DNA from: an uncultured bacterium
GTDB taxonomy: Bacteria > Bacillota > Clostridia > Lachnospirales > Lachnospiraceae
DNA length: 64,000 nt
Reading direction: 5' to 3'
Assembly: GCA_947243845.1 (NCBI GenBank)
Contig: CAMXIF010000013.1
Coordinates: forward strand, 1-64,000
Part shown: positions 50,117 through 59,352 of the stretch, piece by piece
How positions within the stretch are numbered: the stretch's first letter is position 1
Layout of the letters: every line of letters begins with the position of its first letter
Notes under the pieces: model-generated
Seen by the model: only the letters and a program-made list of their open reading frames with translations
Databases searched by the model: none
Told to the model about the DNA's origin: nothing
Position numbers and translations under genes: made by a program

Positions 50117-51076
50117 TTACAGATTCACAACATTTCTGACTTCTCCGTCCAGAAAAGCCTGAATATTTTGCACCACTTCACCCACCAGACGCGTCCTGGC
50201 TTCTATGCTCGCCCAGGACATATGTGGCGTAATGATCAGTTTCGTACTATCTTTGATCTCATACAATGGATTATCTTTTGCCATGGGTTCCTTTTCCAGC
50301 ACGTCCAGCCCTGCCGCCGCGATCTGTCCTTCCATCAATGCATCATGCAGATCCTGTGTATTCACCACCGGCCCACGGGCCACATTGATGAGTATCGCCG
50401 TCTCTTTCATTCTGGAAAAAGCCTCTTTATTGATCAGTCCCCTGGTTCTGTCACTGAGCGGACAATGAAGTGATAAGATATCTGCCTCCTGCAAAAGCGT
50501 GTCAAACTCCACCCGCTGGTACTCTGTACAGCTGCTTTTGCCGGATGCAGAATAGAAGATTACCTTACAGCCAAAGGCTTCCGCCAAAGACGCCACCTTA
50601 TGGCCAATGTTACCCATACCGACTATGCCCCAGGTCTTTCCGTCCAGTTCGGCAAACGGTCTGTCAAAATTAGAAAATCGATCCTGTGCCCCATAGGCCC
50701 CGGATTTCACATAGTCATCATAAAACGCCAGTTTCTCAGAGAGTGAGAGCGCCAGAAGGAGTGTATGCTGTGCCACCGCCGTTGAACAGTAGTTGACCAC
50801 ATTTGCAACCTTAATCCCCCGGCTCTTGCAATATGCCAGATCCACATTGTCATATCCTGTAGCAAACAGGCAGATCAGCTTCACGTGCGCCGCATCTTTT
50901 AATGTATTCTCATTCATCGGCGCTTTATTGGAAATAATAACCTCGGCATCCTTCACCCGCTCTGCCACGGTATCTGCCACGGTGTTTCCGTAGTACGTCA
51001 CTGTTCCAAATCTTTCAAAACAGCTCACGTCCACATCTGTTCCCACGCTGTCTCTCTCCAGTACAACCAGTTTCAT
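50117..51076 (-). CDS. D-2-hydroxyacid dehydrogenase (glycerate/hydroxypyruvate reductase-like)
   Basis: 319 residues. NAD-binding GMGNIGHKVASLAEAFGCKV (about 150-170), LINVARGPVVNTQDL with the substrate Arg, the acidic LDVLEKEPM (Glu) and the catalytic His in TPHMSWASIEAR. The His followed by SWAS-type sequence is common in the HprA-like group, so glycerate or a related 2-oxoacid is likely. It starts upstream of mtaD (110 bp apart) with its own spacing and could be a separate unit. Length normal. Confidence 0.9.
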   Translation of the reverse strand: MKLVVLERDSVGTDVDVSCFERFGTVTYYGNTVADTVAERVKDAEVIISNKAPMNENTLKDAAHVKLICLFATGYDNVDLAYCKSRGIKVANVVNYCSTAVAQHTLLLALSLSEKLAFYDDYVKSGAYGAQDRFSNFDRPFAELDGKTWGIVGMGNIGHKVASLAEAFGCKVIFYSASGKSSCTEYQRVEFDTLLQEADILSLHCPLSDRTRGLINKEAFSRMKETAILINVARGPVVNTQDLHDALMEGQIAAAGLDVLEKEPMAKDNPLYEIKDSTKLIITPHMSWASIEARTRLVGEVVQNIQAFLDGEVRNVVNL

Positions 51077-51149
51077 GATCTACCTCCCAAATCCTTACTG
51101 CTTTAACTATATCACAGTGTAGGACGGGATTCAATTTGAAAAAACCAGT

Positions 51150-51959
51150 CTAAAATAATTTCACCATACTCTTCGCCCATGACTTAAAGAAAGACCAATA
51201 AGGCGATACATGTTCATCAATCAATCGGCAGGCATTCTCATAATCAAAGGGCTGTCTGTTGCTGACCTGCGTATAATTGCCAAACGCCTGCGAGTATCCT
51301 AACGCAATATTCCCCCGCGCCACATCACCCACTGCCACCTGTGCTCCATGGGCGGATGCCCCGAAAGCAAACTGCCCGAAGGTCAGCGCCCCCATAGAGA
51401 AGATTCCCACCGAAATCGCCCCCGCCGTAATAATCCCAATGGCAAAACTCCCGAATGCAAGAATGCCCGCCGCCAGAGTTCCAATCGCAGCCAGTCCCAG
51501 GGAAAGCAGCCCAATCGCAAGTCCCCCCATTGCCACAAAGCCGATAGCCAAAACACCTTCTGCAATATTTCCGATCGCGATCACACCCTTTGCACGATAC
51601 AGTCCTGTTCCTGTATGTATATGTACAAGAGGAAGATTCCCTATCATTTTCTTACTCTTATACTCAAAATGAAACCGTCTGAATACATATACGGTATTGT
51701 GGCCGGCGCCGTTTATCATATCTTGCGCCTCTGCCTGCGAATCTCCCCTGTCTAACCCCTCCAGTTCGTCTCGCAGCAGATAATCGGTAGTCACTCCAAA
51801 TAAATTACTGATGGCCACAATCTTATCCAGTTCCGGCACCGACTGTCCGGTTTCCCATTTAGATACCGACTGCCTCGATACGCCAAGGCTGTCTCCAAAA
51901 CCCTCCTGTGATAATCCACTCTCCGTCCGCAGCCTGTAAATCTTTTCTCCCAGTGTCAT
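51150..51959 (-). CDS. HTH protein with long glycine pentapeptide repeat domain
   Basis: 269 residues from the ATG at 51957-51959 (AAGGAGACATT upstream). N-terminal XRE/Cro-type HTH (LGEKIYRLRTESGLSQEGFGDSLGVSRQSVSKWETG, residues 3-38). After a linker, residues 125-210 have glycine at every fifth place in 17 unbroken pentads of the form G-x-x-A/S-h (GVIAI, GNIAE, GVLAI...), then three more after a one-residue slip. The regular period suggests a beta-helix or a packed membrane/zipper fold rather than normal helices. A short aromatic end follows. Function unknown; DNA binding is safe to assume, the repeat domain may sense or oligomerise. Confidence 0.8.
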   Translation of the reverse strand: MTLGEKIYRLRTESGLSQEGFGDSLGVSRQSVSKWETGQSVPELDKIVAISNLFGVTTDYLLRDELEGLDRGDSQAEAQDMINGAGHNTVYVFRRFHFEYKSKKMIGNLPLVHIHTGTGLYRAKGVIAIGNIAEGVLAIGFVAMGGLAIGLLSLGLAAIGTLAAGILAFGSFAIGIITAGAISVGIFSMGALTFGQFAFGASAHGAQVAVGDVARGNIALGYSQAFGNYTQVSNRQPFDYENACRLIDEHVSPYWSFFKSWAKSMVKLF

Positions 51960-52078
51960 ATAATGTCTCCTTTTCATCCTTTTCTGTTACCAGGTATAAA
52001 TCATCCTGTCAGTATAGCTCTGATGATATTTATCATAAAAAAGCAAACACAATCTGACCAGCAAGTCCGCTTGGAAAT

Positions 52079-52107
52079 TTGTCAACTGTCAGTTGCAACC
52101 CTATAAT
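52079..52107 (+). promoter_or_regulatory. Plus-strand promoter-like site overlapping a CAACTG-T-CAGTTG palindrome
   Basis: TTGTCA (52079-52084), 17 bp, perfect TATAAT (52102-52107). A 13-bp palindrome CAACTGTCAGTTG (52083-52095) overlaps its -35. The only thing downstream is the MCP terminator hairpin and a 27-codon open frame (ATG at about 52174). The palindrome may instead serve the HTH gene, which diverges to the left. Confidence 0.3.
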
Positions 52108-52113
52108 ACAGCA

Positions 52114-52159
52114 GAAAAAGAAGGAAGTAAAACCCTAACCTTAGAATTTTACTTCCTTC
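52114..52159 (-). terminator. Terminator after the chemoreceptor gene
   Basis: GAAGGAAGTAAAA and TTTTACTTCCTTC make a perfect 13-bp stem around a 14-base loop, followed on the minus strand by TTTTT. It ends the methyl-accepting protein gene. Confidence 0.85.
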
Positions 52160-52224
52160 AGAAGAAGAATAATATGAAAAAGATAATACTAAATATTCCC
52201 CTTATTGAATCACTTCATGTACCA

Positions 52225-54285
52225 TCAATAATTAAACTTATCAATCAGGTTATCTAATTCTTCTGCCAGCTTCTTGTTCTGTCCGGACTGCTGCTGGATC
52301 TGATCGGCAATCAATGCTGTGCTTTCATTCTTCTCAACGATCACACTGATAGCGCTCATGTTCTCATTGGCAATATTATTCACATCCATTACATTATCCG
52401 CAATATGTCTGACAGAAGCCTCCAGCTGTTGAACCGCCTGATCCACTCTGTCAAGCTGTTCCTTAATCTCATTTACAGAAATACTGTACCCGGTAGATTT
52501 TTCCGCGAAATCTTTAAACTGATCTACAACTTCCTTCTCAATGAAGTCAATAATCGTATCAAAACATTGATTAACTACCTTAATACTATCATTTGTCTCA
52601 TTACAGATTGCCTGAATACTGGACGCCGTATTCCGGGAAGTATCAGCCAAGGTTCCAATCTCTCCGGCAACCACCGCAAAGCCCTTTCCTGCCTCTCCGG
52701 CCCGTGCAGCTTCGATGGAAGCATTCAGGGATAACAGGTTCGTCTGTCCTGCAATGTTGAGAATCTCCGATGCCAGTTCATTGACTTTCGTAAGACTGCT
52801 GAGACTGCTGATGGCTTCCTGTACGGAACTCTTCGTCTGAACCAACGTTTCCTGTCCATTCTTGTATGCATAGTCCGCTTTCATCTGCATTTCCTTGGCA
52901 CTGCCAATTACAGAATCACTTGTATGGATAGAATCCGAAATATTATCCAGAATAGAACCAACCACCGAGTTAATACTCTGAATCTCTGTATTTACATTAG
53001 ATACAACATCATTTGTGCTCTCTAATGCAGCAGAAAGTTCTTCCGTTGTCGCTACATTATCCGTAACATCCCCTACCAGTTCGTAAGACGACTGATGCAA
53101 ATGACCTGCATTTTCCTCCAGCGTATTACAGCAATCCTTCAATGTACCCGTAATCTCCTGTAAGGACTGTATCAGAACCTCCGTTGCACTTGCAATGTTA
53201 CCCAGTTCATCGCGTCTGCCGCAGTACTTTTTAATCTCAACATTATCCGAAATATCAAAATTCTGTAAGGAGATAAGTCCTCCTTCAATAGATCTCATAG
53301 GTTTCAAGATCTGCCCCACAATGATGAGGGAAATGATGATCAGTATTAACATGGCAGCAACGCAGAAAACAATCAAAGTAACTTTCATCTGATCTGCGGA
53401 TGCAAATATTTCCTTCTGGTCATCCGACAGCATAAACAGCCAGTTATGGTCTGCCATATAATAATATGTAGAAATATACTTTTCGCCGTTCTGCGAATAT
53501 TCCGTATAATCGCTTTTATCCTCTGTAACGCCCTTTAACTGCTCACAAAGTTTAATGATATAATCTTCCTCAGCAGGTGTTGCAACCTTTTCCGCATCCT
53601 CATGGAAGATGTACTGCCCGTTTTCCACATTAACCATGCAGTAAGTAGCGTTCTCCATTCCGTCCATGGTCAGGTTGTCGAGAATCTGAATCAATCCTGT
53701 GCTAAAAATACCGCCGCCTACAAGACCTGCCGGATTACCCTGTTCATCAAAAACTGCCATGTACATGGACACGATCTGCTGGCCGCTGGCAGGTGAGATA
53801 ATAATACCTGTATTATACACACCGTTTGCCGCAATCATGGCGTCCTGTAATGCCTTCAGCGGATCTCCCTCTCTAGTGGTAATACCCACTACCTGGGGAT
53901 TGGTGTGCGCCAGTACATGCGTATTCCATTCACTGGCATACAAGCCTTCCAGATTCGCAACATCACTTGAAAATTTCTCTGTATAAGCCTGTGCAGCCGC
54001 TACGATATCCGGGTCCTCAGGATTTAACATGATATCCAAAATCTCTCCGGCCCGGCTGTAAGCGGTAAGGGTTCCTTCCGCCTCCTGCACATAATTCTTT
54101 ATAATCTGGCTTCGTTCCTCAACAATCGTCTTCATACTGTTGATCGTGCTGTTCCGAGTGTCTGTCGTGATAGAATAAGTGACCAGAACTGACAAAATTG
54201 TCATAACAATAATCTGCATGGCCAACATACTGGCTGTAATCTTCTGGCCTAACGAAATTTGTGCTTTCTTTTGCTTTTTCCTCAT
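52225..54285 (-). CDS. Methyl-accepting chemotaxis protein (dCache type)
   Basis: 686 residues from the ATG at 54283-54285. First membrane helix at about 15-38, an outer dCache-like sensor of about 270 residues ([53 protein letters not shown]), second helix at about 310-335, HAMP, then the signalling hairpin with [41 protein letters not shown]. dCache domains with YxxS-type elements bind small organic ligands such as amino acids. No C-terminal CheR-binding pentapeptide. The terminator after it and about 400 bp of AT-rich DNA before it show that it is a single unit. Confidence 0.92.
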   Translation of the reverse strand: MRKKQKKAQISLGQKITASMLAMQIIVMTILSVLVTYSITTDTRNSTINSMKTIVEERSQIIKNYVQEAEGTLTAYSRAGEILDIMLNPEDPDIVAAAQAYTEKFSSDVANLEGLYASEWNTHVLAHTNPQVVGITTREGDPLKALQDAMIAANGVYNTGIIISPASGQQIVSMYMAVFDEQGNPAGLVGGGIFSTGLIQILDNLTMDGMENATYCMVNVENGQYIFHEDAEKVATPAEEDYIIKLCEQLKGVTEDKSDYTEYSQNGEKYISTYYYMADHNWLFMLSDDQKEIFASADQMKVTLIVFCVAAMLILIIISLIIVGQILKPMRSIEGGLISLQNFDISDNVEIKKYCGRRDELGNIASATEVLIQSLQEITGTLKDCCNTLEENAGHLHQSSYELVGDVTDNVATTEELSAALESTNDVVSNVNTEIQSINSVVGSILDNISDSIHTSDSVIGSAKEMQMKADYAYKNGQETLVQTKSSVQEAISSLSSLTKVNELASEILNIAGQTNLLSLNASIEAARAGEAGKGFAVVAGEIGTLADTSRNTASSIQAICNETNDSIKVVNQCFDTIIDFIEKEVVDQFKDFAEKSTGYSISVNEIKEQLDRVDQAVQQLEASVRHIADNVMDVNNIANENMSAISVIVEKNESTALIADQIQQQSGQNKKLAEELDNLIDKFNY

Positions 54286-54518
54286 GGTAAGATTCCCTCC
54301 GTCTTTATCATTCCTGTCATACAATTCCTCATTGCTTTCCCTATTGATAAAAAACACTATTCACAAATACCACCTTTATGAATAGCGGACCTTTCACCGT
54401 CATGCAAAATACACTTTTTTGCCAAATTATTCATTTTTTTTGATTGTTTTTACTTCTTTTTTAACATTCATGTTTATCATACACTAAAGTTGGCATTATT
54501 ACAAGATTTTTCAGCCAA

Positions 54519-54566
54519 CTAAATACAAATAAAATACAAATACTAAACACAAATAAAATACAAATA
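54519..54566. repeat. Two 24-bp AT-rich direct repeats upstream of the chemoreceptor gene
   Basis: Two adjacent 24-bp copies, 54519-54542 and 54543-54566, differ at one base; a broken third piece follows. Units contain ACAAATAAAATACAAATA. The stretch 54286-54669 is very AT-rich with several A/T runs and an AGTTGGC...GCCAACT inverted repeat near 54500; beyond that, I see no gene there. Confidence 0.7.
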
Positions 54567-54669
54567 GAACACAAATCATCCCACAAATTACTTACATTCT
54601 TCGTAAAATAAAGTTCCTCTCCTGCAACTCAATTTCGTTCTTTTTGGCATGCTCTCTAAAATAGAGATA

Positions 54670-54734
54670 CAAAAACTGCCAGTCTTCCGGGAAACAAAAT
54701 TATAATCCTATTCTCCCTGACAGACCGACAGTTC
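54670..54734 (-). terminator. Terminator after the Cys-rich small protein gene
   Basis: Minus strand AACTGTCGGTCT and AGACTGGCAGTT form a 12-bp stem (two G-T pairs), with a second inner pairing CAGGGA/TTTCCC, followed by TTTTTGT. Confidence 0.7.
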
Positions 54735-54756
54735 TTCCTGCTATCGTATGATTATT

Positions 54757-54891
54757 TTAATGACAGCCGCCGCAACGGCTGCAGTCCCCTCCGCACTGGA
54801 TCGACTTCCCTGCCTTTTTATTTTTGATGATGCTTCTAATTGCAAGAGCAGCCGCAACAGCAACGATCACCAGCACAATCATTGTTCCCAT
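54757..54891 (-). CDS. FeoB-associated Cys-rich membrane protein
   Basis: 44 residues: one membrane helix (MIVLVIVAVAAALAIRSII) then a short KNKK linker and the Cys-rich end IQCGGDCSRCGGCH. It matches the small proteins encoded behind feoB in many Clostridia, which probably handle ferrous iron or a partner of FeoB. The ATG at 54889-54891 has GAGGAGGT six bases upstream, so it is well translated. No feoA or feoB is nearby, so it is an orphan here. Confidence 0.82.
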   Translation of the reverse strand: MGTMIVLVIVAVAAALAIRSIIKNKKAGKSIQCGGDCSRCGGCH

Positions 54892-54945
54892 GATGATACC
54901 TCCTCAATGCTCTCTTAAAACCTCTTTCATCTGTCCGCTTTCTTT

Positions 54946-56058
54946 CTACTCTGTCGGCGCTTCATATGCTTCCACATCCGCAAGCAGCTGCTCCCAGGCA
55001 TCTTCATGTTCCACATAGTAAAGCGGACATAACTTGCCGCCGCAATCATAATGCCGCAGGATATCTTCTGTGGTAAGATCATATTTCTCTAAAAGCCACG
55101 CCAGCGTATGTAACAAAGTGTCATAAGTCTCCGGCGTAAAAGAACCATCTTCCGCAAGATAGCAGCACTCAATGGAAATCGAGTCCCCGTTTCTGGTCCG
55201 CACCGCATAAGCCTGCTCCTCAAAGGGAATGCACTGTATAATCTCACCTTCATATCCAATGATCAAATGCGCACTGGCTTCGCGCTCGTGAGTTTGTGCC
55301 AGGTTTGCAAAATAACTGCGATTATTTCGCGCCGATGTTTCGCGATTTGCTGTATAGTGAACGAATACGCTTTTCACCTCATCAAGTTTCGTCCCCGGTC
55401 TGGAATATTCATTGACCTCCAGATAATCTACCTCTATTGGGGGCGGCGCTATTTTTGTATCGCTCAATTTATCCGACAGGGTACTGACTTGCTCATCTTT
55501 CTTTACTTTCTCACGCATCATGTCCCGATGAATATAACGATACGCTGCCCCGGCTGCCAAGTAAATGAGTATCAGACACAGCACGATAAAAAGCACTGCC
55601 ATTGCCCGGCTTAAGAAAATCTTTCTGCGTCTTGCCTTGCGGCGTTTGATGGACTGTACCGGTTTGGGATTGCCGGCCTGGGGATAGTCTACCGGCAATA
55701 AAAACTGAAGTTCTTCTTCACGCCGATGAGATGCTGCCTTACCCCGTTGCGTTCTGGCTGACTGGGATTGTCTTTTCCGGCCGGCATATTCTATCGGGCC
55801 GGGCTGTCTTCCTTGGACAATCGGCCGAATCTCCCGTTCTTGTCCGGGACGTTTGGACTGTCTTTGGGAACCGGATTCCCTGACCGGCCCAGGCCGTCTT
55901 CTCTGCCCTGACTGTCCCACTGGTCTTCTCTGCTGTATCTGAGCCGATGCTCTTGTCTGCCTTGTCCGTGAATCCCGTGCCCTTTCACCCTCCACTTCCC
56001 AAAGTTCTACCGTTTCCTGCCGTACTCTTCTTCTGTCATCCCTCTGCAACTGCCCCAT
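54946..56058 (-). CDS. Membrane-anchored PGRP-type N-acetylmuramoyl-L-alanine amidase
   Basis: 370 residues. The first 145 are a disordered cytoplasmic region rich in Arg, Gln, Pro and Gly (QRRRPGPV, GRQPGPIE). One membrane helix at about 150-172 is followed by an outer linker and an amidase-2 domain. Zinc ligands: His in SVFVHYTA, His and Cys in RHYDCGGKLCPLYY; the substrate core ASAHLIIGYEGEIIQCIP is standard. It cuts the bond between muramic acid and the stem peptide. The type II topology keeps it at the membrane. It ends about 50 bp before the small Cys-rich gene. Confidence 0.85.
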   Translation of the reverse strand: MGQLQRDDRRRVRQETVELWEVEGERARDSRTRQTRASAQIQQRRPVGQSGQRRRPGPVRESGSQRQSKRPGQEREIRPIVQGRQPGPIEYAGRKRQSQSARTQRGKAASHRREEELQFLLPVDYPQAGNPKPVQSIKRRKARRRKIFLSRAMAVLFIVLCLILIYLAAGAAYRYIHRDMMREKVKKDEQVSTLSDKLSDTKIAPPPIEVDYLEVNEYSRPGTKLDEVKSVFVHYTANRETSARNNRSYFANLAQTHEREASAHLIIGYEGEIIQCIPFEEQAYAVRTRNGDSISIECCYLAEDGSFTPETYDTLLHTLAWLLEKYDLTTEDILRHYDCGGKLCPLYYVEHEDAWEQLLADVEAYEAPTE

Positions 56059-56282
56059 TTTGCTTCCCCTCTTTGGTAACTTGTCATCCTGCCGCCGGCG
56101 TTTATGCGTCCTGTCATACAGATCCCCATCTTTGCATCTGCCTCCATTATAGCTGGATAATCTTTAAAATATCTCTAAAAACCGGCTGGATGTTTTCTTT
56201 TACACATCTATATTATTAGAGTGGGAAAATTAAAAAAAGGTTACATAATTTCTTAAAATTTTTTTAAAATTATTTCAGGGAC

Positions 56283-58691
56283 TTAATCCTGAGAATGCAG
56301 GTACTCCACCACAGCGGCATGTAATTCCGAAATCCCCTGATGGAAAAGCTCCTCATTCTCATAATCCGCCTTCAATAAACCGCCAAAAACTTCCTCCATA
56401 TCTGCCCGTGTATAACCATGCATTGTGGCTGCCGCATCGCCGCCTGAAGGCTGTCTGACATAAATTGCAACCTCATCCACATTTCCGATGGTATAAAACA
56501 ACATTGCAGCATTAAAATACATCATATCCAGATCTTCCTGCGGAATGCTGCTTGTGGTCATCTCATATTCAAACCGGACAGAGTAGGGCTTTTCCAGTGT
56601 CTGCAGAGAAATATCTCCCTTAAAATTAAGGGTTGACGGCACCGGAAGTGCATTGACCAGTCCACTTACCTTTACATTGTCACCCACATAGGGCGTCCTA
56701 TATTTCGTCAGGTTATTCAGTAATTCTTCCCGCATCTCCCCATTAAGGCTTAACACGACCACATCCGCCGATGCTCTTTCCAATGCGTCACTGATACTTT
56801 CCATCTCCTGTAAATATCTGTCCTCGACTTTACCGTAATCAGCCTTAATATAGACAAAACATCCTTTATGCGATAATACATCTATATTGACCTCTTTGGC
56901 CGGGTAAATTGTTGTCGTGGTAATCTCCTCATCGGGCAGATAGTCCACTGTCACCTCCGAATCATCTTCTTCGGCCAGCTCCACCGCCTCCAGACTCTGC
57001 CCCTCCTCAAAGGGCAGGAAAATGGTATAGCTCTCTGTCTCTTCCGGGGCAGGAATCTGGGTTGAACCATTCTCTTCCGGTATAATATACTCCGTTTCCG
57101 TATTGCTGTCTGTTCCCGGCACATAAATATGTTCTGTTTCCGCATTGCTGTCTGTTCCCGGCACATAAATATGTTCTGTTTCCGCACTGCTGTCTGTTCC
57201 CGGCACCCCATCGGCCTCGTATGAATCGTCCTGTATGATAATATCTTCATGCCATAATGCCCCAGCCTCTTTTCCCGATTCCTCTCCCACCGATGAATAG
57301 GGCGTATAAGTGTGTTCCGTCACGCTCACCGGTTCCGGAGAAATCCCCAAATATGCTTTTAATAGATAATTATCCCCGTAATCGCCTATGGGTATGATCT
57401 CCCGACCGTCATCTATCAGCTGTAAAGTATCTTTCAGGCTCATTCTGGCGAATCTGCCTACCTCCCGCCTGGACTCCATATGATAAATGACCACGTCATC
57501 CTTTCCATCTTCACTCACCTGCCCACAGATACCACGAATGCTCTCCGGCAGGGGAATCTGCATATCCGCTCCCGTTATAGTTTCCATATCCTGTCCAAAG
57601 GCCATGATTCTGACACTCTCATGGCTCCTGGTAAATGCGAACACAAAGACAGCCGCCATCAACATCACCGTCAAGATTACCGCCGCGCGAAGCACTTTGG
57701 GCTTTCCGGCAATATAGCCAATACGCTCCCTGACACTCTTGCCACTGCCCGTCATGGTAGTCGCATTGCAGAGCAGGTCAAAGACCTTCGCTTTTCTGGT
57801 AATGATAGAAAGCAGTGTCTCCCCATAGGAAATCCTTTCCTCTTCACCCAGAAGTAAAAGCGCCGTTTCATCGCAGGCCAGTTCGCAATCCCGTTTAGAC
57901 AGGATAGCCGCCGCCCACACCAGAGGATGAAACCAATATACTGTCACAAGAATCTCCCGCAGCATACCCCAGAAGCTGTCACCATGCTTCCTGTGGCAAA
58001 GTTCATGCGTCAACACATGACACAGCCTGTCAGTATCCTCTGCAATATCCGCTGAGAGATAGACTGCTTCCCGTCCCGGCAGCCCATAGAGGCAGGGCGA
58101 GGTCAGATCTTCTACGATATAGACAGTAACCCGGTCATACATCCCGGCAATTTTCTGCGGCAGTCTCTGCCGCAGTGCAGATGCCGCTTCCTCTGACAGT
58201 TCCATAATCCGGCGGCCCCTTTTTAACCTGCGGCCAAAAATCCCATTGGTGACAAGAATCCATGCCGCTACGATAACCATGCCCACTGTCCATATCGTAC
58301 CCAGCACATCCAGCCAGCTGTAACGAAGATGTGCTACCATAAATGCAATGCTTGGACCATCAGACCTGTCCATGGCGTCATCTTTTATATCCTCTCCCGC
58401 CAACAGATGATAGATGCCGCTTCGGGAATCAATCGTCACCTGAATCGGTTTCTCCATCTGTTCCACCATACGGTCCGTATGGGACTCCAGCAGATGATAT
58501 CGTTCCAGCCATTCCGTTATCGGCAGGTTGACCGTTACCTGCACCGGAATGGTAAGTCGAAGCACCACCAGAATCCAGAGCGCATACTGGAACCTGCTTC
58601 CTATCTTCCCTCTGCATATCCGCCGTACCAGCATAATACATATGATCAGGACAGATACTGTGATAATGATTTCTTTCATGTTATAAGCCAT
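56283..58691 (-). CDS. BlaR1-like M56 membrane metallopeptidase sensor with DUF4825-like domain and 14-residue repeats
   Basis: 802 residues. Helices at 5-20 and 32-52, an outer loop, a third helix (LDVLGTIWTVGMVIVAAWILV), protease domain with LTHELCHRKHGD (HExxH) and CELACDETALLLL, a fourth helix (AAVILTVMLMAAVFVFAFT) and an outer C-terminal domain. In the latter, residues about 500-545 hold three 14-residue repeats (VPGTDSNAETEHIY), and the end has the DUF4825 pattern (YVGDNVKVSGLVNALP ... LQTLEKPYSVRFEYE). It should cut the BlaI-type repressor encoded 45 bp upstream when an envelope signal is sensed. No penicillin-binding domain. Confidence 0.85.
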   Translation of the reverse strand: MAYNMKEIIITVSVLIICIMLVRRICRGKIGSRFQYALWILVVLRLTIPVQVTVNLPITEWLERYHLLESHTDRMVEQMEKPIQVTIDSRSGIYHLLAGEDIKDDAMDRSDGPSIAFMVAHLRYSWLDVLGTIWTVGMVIVAAWILVTNGIFGRRLKRGRRIMELSEEAASALRQRLPQKIAGMYDRVTVYIVEDLTSPCLYGLPGREAVYLSADIAEDTDRLCHVLTHELCHRKHGDSFWGMLREILVTVYWFHPLVWAAAILSKRDCELACDETALLLLGEEERISYGETLLSIITRKAKVFDLLCNATTMTGSGKSVRERIGYIAGKPKVLRAAVILTVMLMAAVFVFAFTRSHESVRIMAFGQDMETITGADMQIPLPESIRGICGQVSEDGKDDVVIYHMESRREVGRFARMSLKDTLQLIDDGREIIPIGDYGDNYLLKAYLGISPEPVSVTEHTYTPYSSVGEESGKEAGALWHEDIIIQDDSYEADGVPGTDSSAETEHIYVPGTDSNAETEHIYVPGTDSNTETEYIIPEENGSTQIPAPEETESYTIFLPFEEGQSLEAVELAEEDDSEVTVDYLPDEEITTTTIYPAKEVNIDVLSHKGCFVYIKADYGKVEDRYLQEMESISDALERASADVVVLSLNGEMREELLNNLTKYRTPYVGDNVKVSGLVNALPVPSTLNFKGDISLQTLEKPYSVRFEYEMTTSSIPQEDLDMMYFNAAMLFYTIGNVDEVAIYVRQPSGGDAAATMHGYTRADMEEVFGGLLKADYENEELFHQGISELHAAVVEYLHSQD
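57081..57206 (-). repeat. Three in-frame 42-bp tandem units in the second M56 gene
   Basis: Three direct 42-bp units (57081-57122, 57123-57164, 57165-57206), each with CTGTCTGTTCCCGGCAC. The unit length keeps the frame. They code for the outer, Thr/Glu-rich stalk-like region before the DUF4825-like domain. Confidence 0.92.
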
Positions 58692-58735
58692 TACGCTTCA
58701 TCCTTTCCACACTTTACGCATCCAGGCCGTATCCT

Positions 58736-59116
58736 TTAGAATGCTTTATCCCTGGATGCCTTCGCCTGCCCTAAGATATCATAGAGTTCCTTTATTTCTT
58801 CTTCCGACAACGCCTGGTCTTCTACCATGGCGTTGACCATCATGCCAAGACTGCCACGATAGACTTTCTGTAAAAACCCGCGCGTCTCCTGCATGGAAAC
58901 TTCTTCCCTGGACACCAGTGGATAAAATACCTTGGCCCGACTGCCATCCCTGTGGGTGACAGCTCCCTTTTTTTCCATCCGGGAAAGCATGGTGATAACA
59001 ATATGCTTATCCCAGCCTGTCTCCTGCTGCAGCATATTTTTCAATTCCGTAATCGTGCTCTCCCGCTCCCAGAGACAGTTCATAATCTTCCATTCTCCAT
59101 CTGACAAGCTGACCAT
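58736..59116 (-). CDS. BlaI/MecI-family repressor (second)
   Basis: 126 residues. Winged helix VSLSDGEWKIMNCLWERESTITELKNML...HIVITMLSRMEKKGAVTHRDGSR, then helical dimerisation region. Complete. It is the partner of the second M56 protein; the palindromes upstream differ from those of the first system, so the two should not cross-regulate. The ATG at 59114-59116 is preceded by GGAGGAAAATAAC. Confidence 0.92.
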   Translation of the reverse strand: MVSLSDGEWKIMNCLWERESTITELKNMLQQETGWDKHIVITMLSRMEKKGAVTHRDGSRAKVFYPLVSREEVSMQETRGFLQKVYRGSLGMMVNAMVEDQALSEEEIKELYDILGQAKASRDKAF

Positions 59117-59161
59117 CTGTTATTTTCCTCCGTTTTGATTGTGCCATCCCTTTGCTTCTTT

Positions 59162-59213
59162 GGTATACTCTTGTATACCCAATAATACTCTTTGGGTATA
59201 CATGTGTCAACCC
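59162..59213 (-). promoter_or_regulatory. Promoter with operator pair of the second blaI/M56 operon
   Basis: Minus strand perfect TTGACA (59205-59210), 17 bp, TATTAT (59182-59187). One perfect palindrome GGTATAC-N4-GTATACC (59162-59179) covers the start region; an imperfect copy, GGTATAC-N4-GTCAACC (59195-59212), covers the -35. The centres are 33 bp apart. Confidence 0.8.
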
Positions 59214-59272
59214 TCTATTTATTATGAGCCAAAGCCCGCCGCATGCACTCACTTAGTTCCTTGTTCCATAAC

Positions 59273-59302
59273 AAAAAGTGCCTGCCGCAACTGACAGACA
59301 CC
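59273..59302 (-). terminator. Terminator after the 149-residue membrane protein gene
   Basis: Minus strand GTGTCTG and CAGGCAC pair (one G-T) around a nine-base loop, followed by TTTTT. Confidence 0.7.
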
Positions 59303-59352
59303 TCTTTAAAACTATTTCTCATAAATTCTACTTAATATCCAATCCCTTTTAC

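Noticed and set aside
54370..54420. Sigma-28 promoter for the chemoreceptor gene
   Set aside because: A TCCGCTAT sequence resembles a -10 but no TAAA stands 14-16 bp upstream.
54519..54566. CRISPR array start
   Set aside because: Two adjacent 24-bp AT-rich copies without spacers; no cas genes anywhere in the window.
57388..57857. Plus-strand 125-codon frame opposite the second M56 gene
   Set aside because: It lies wholly within a well-supported gene on the other strand and has no recognisable features.
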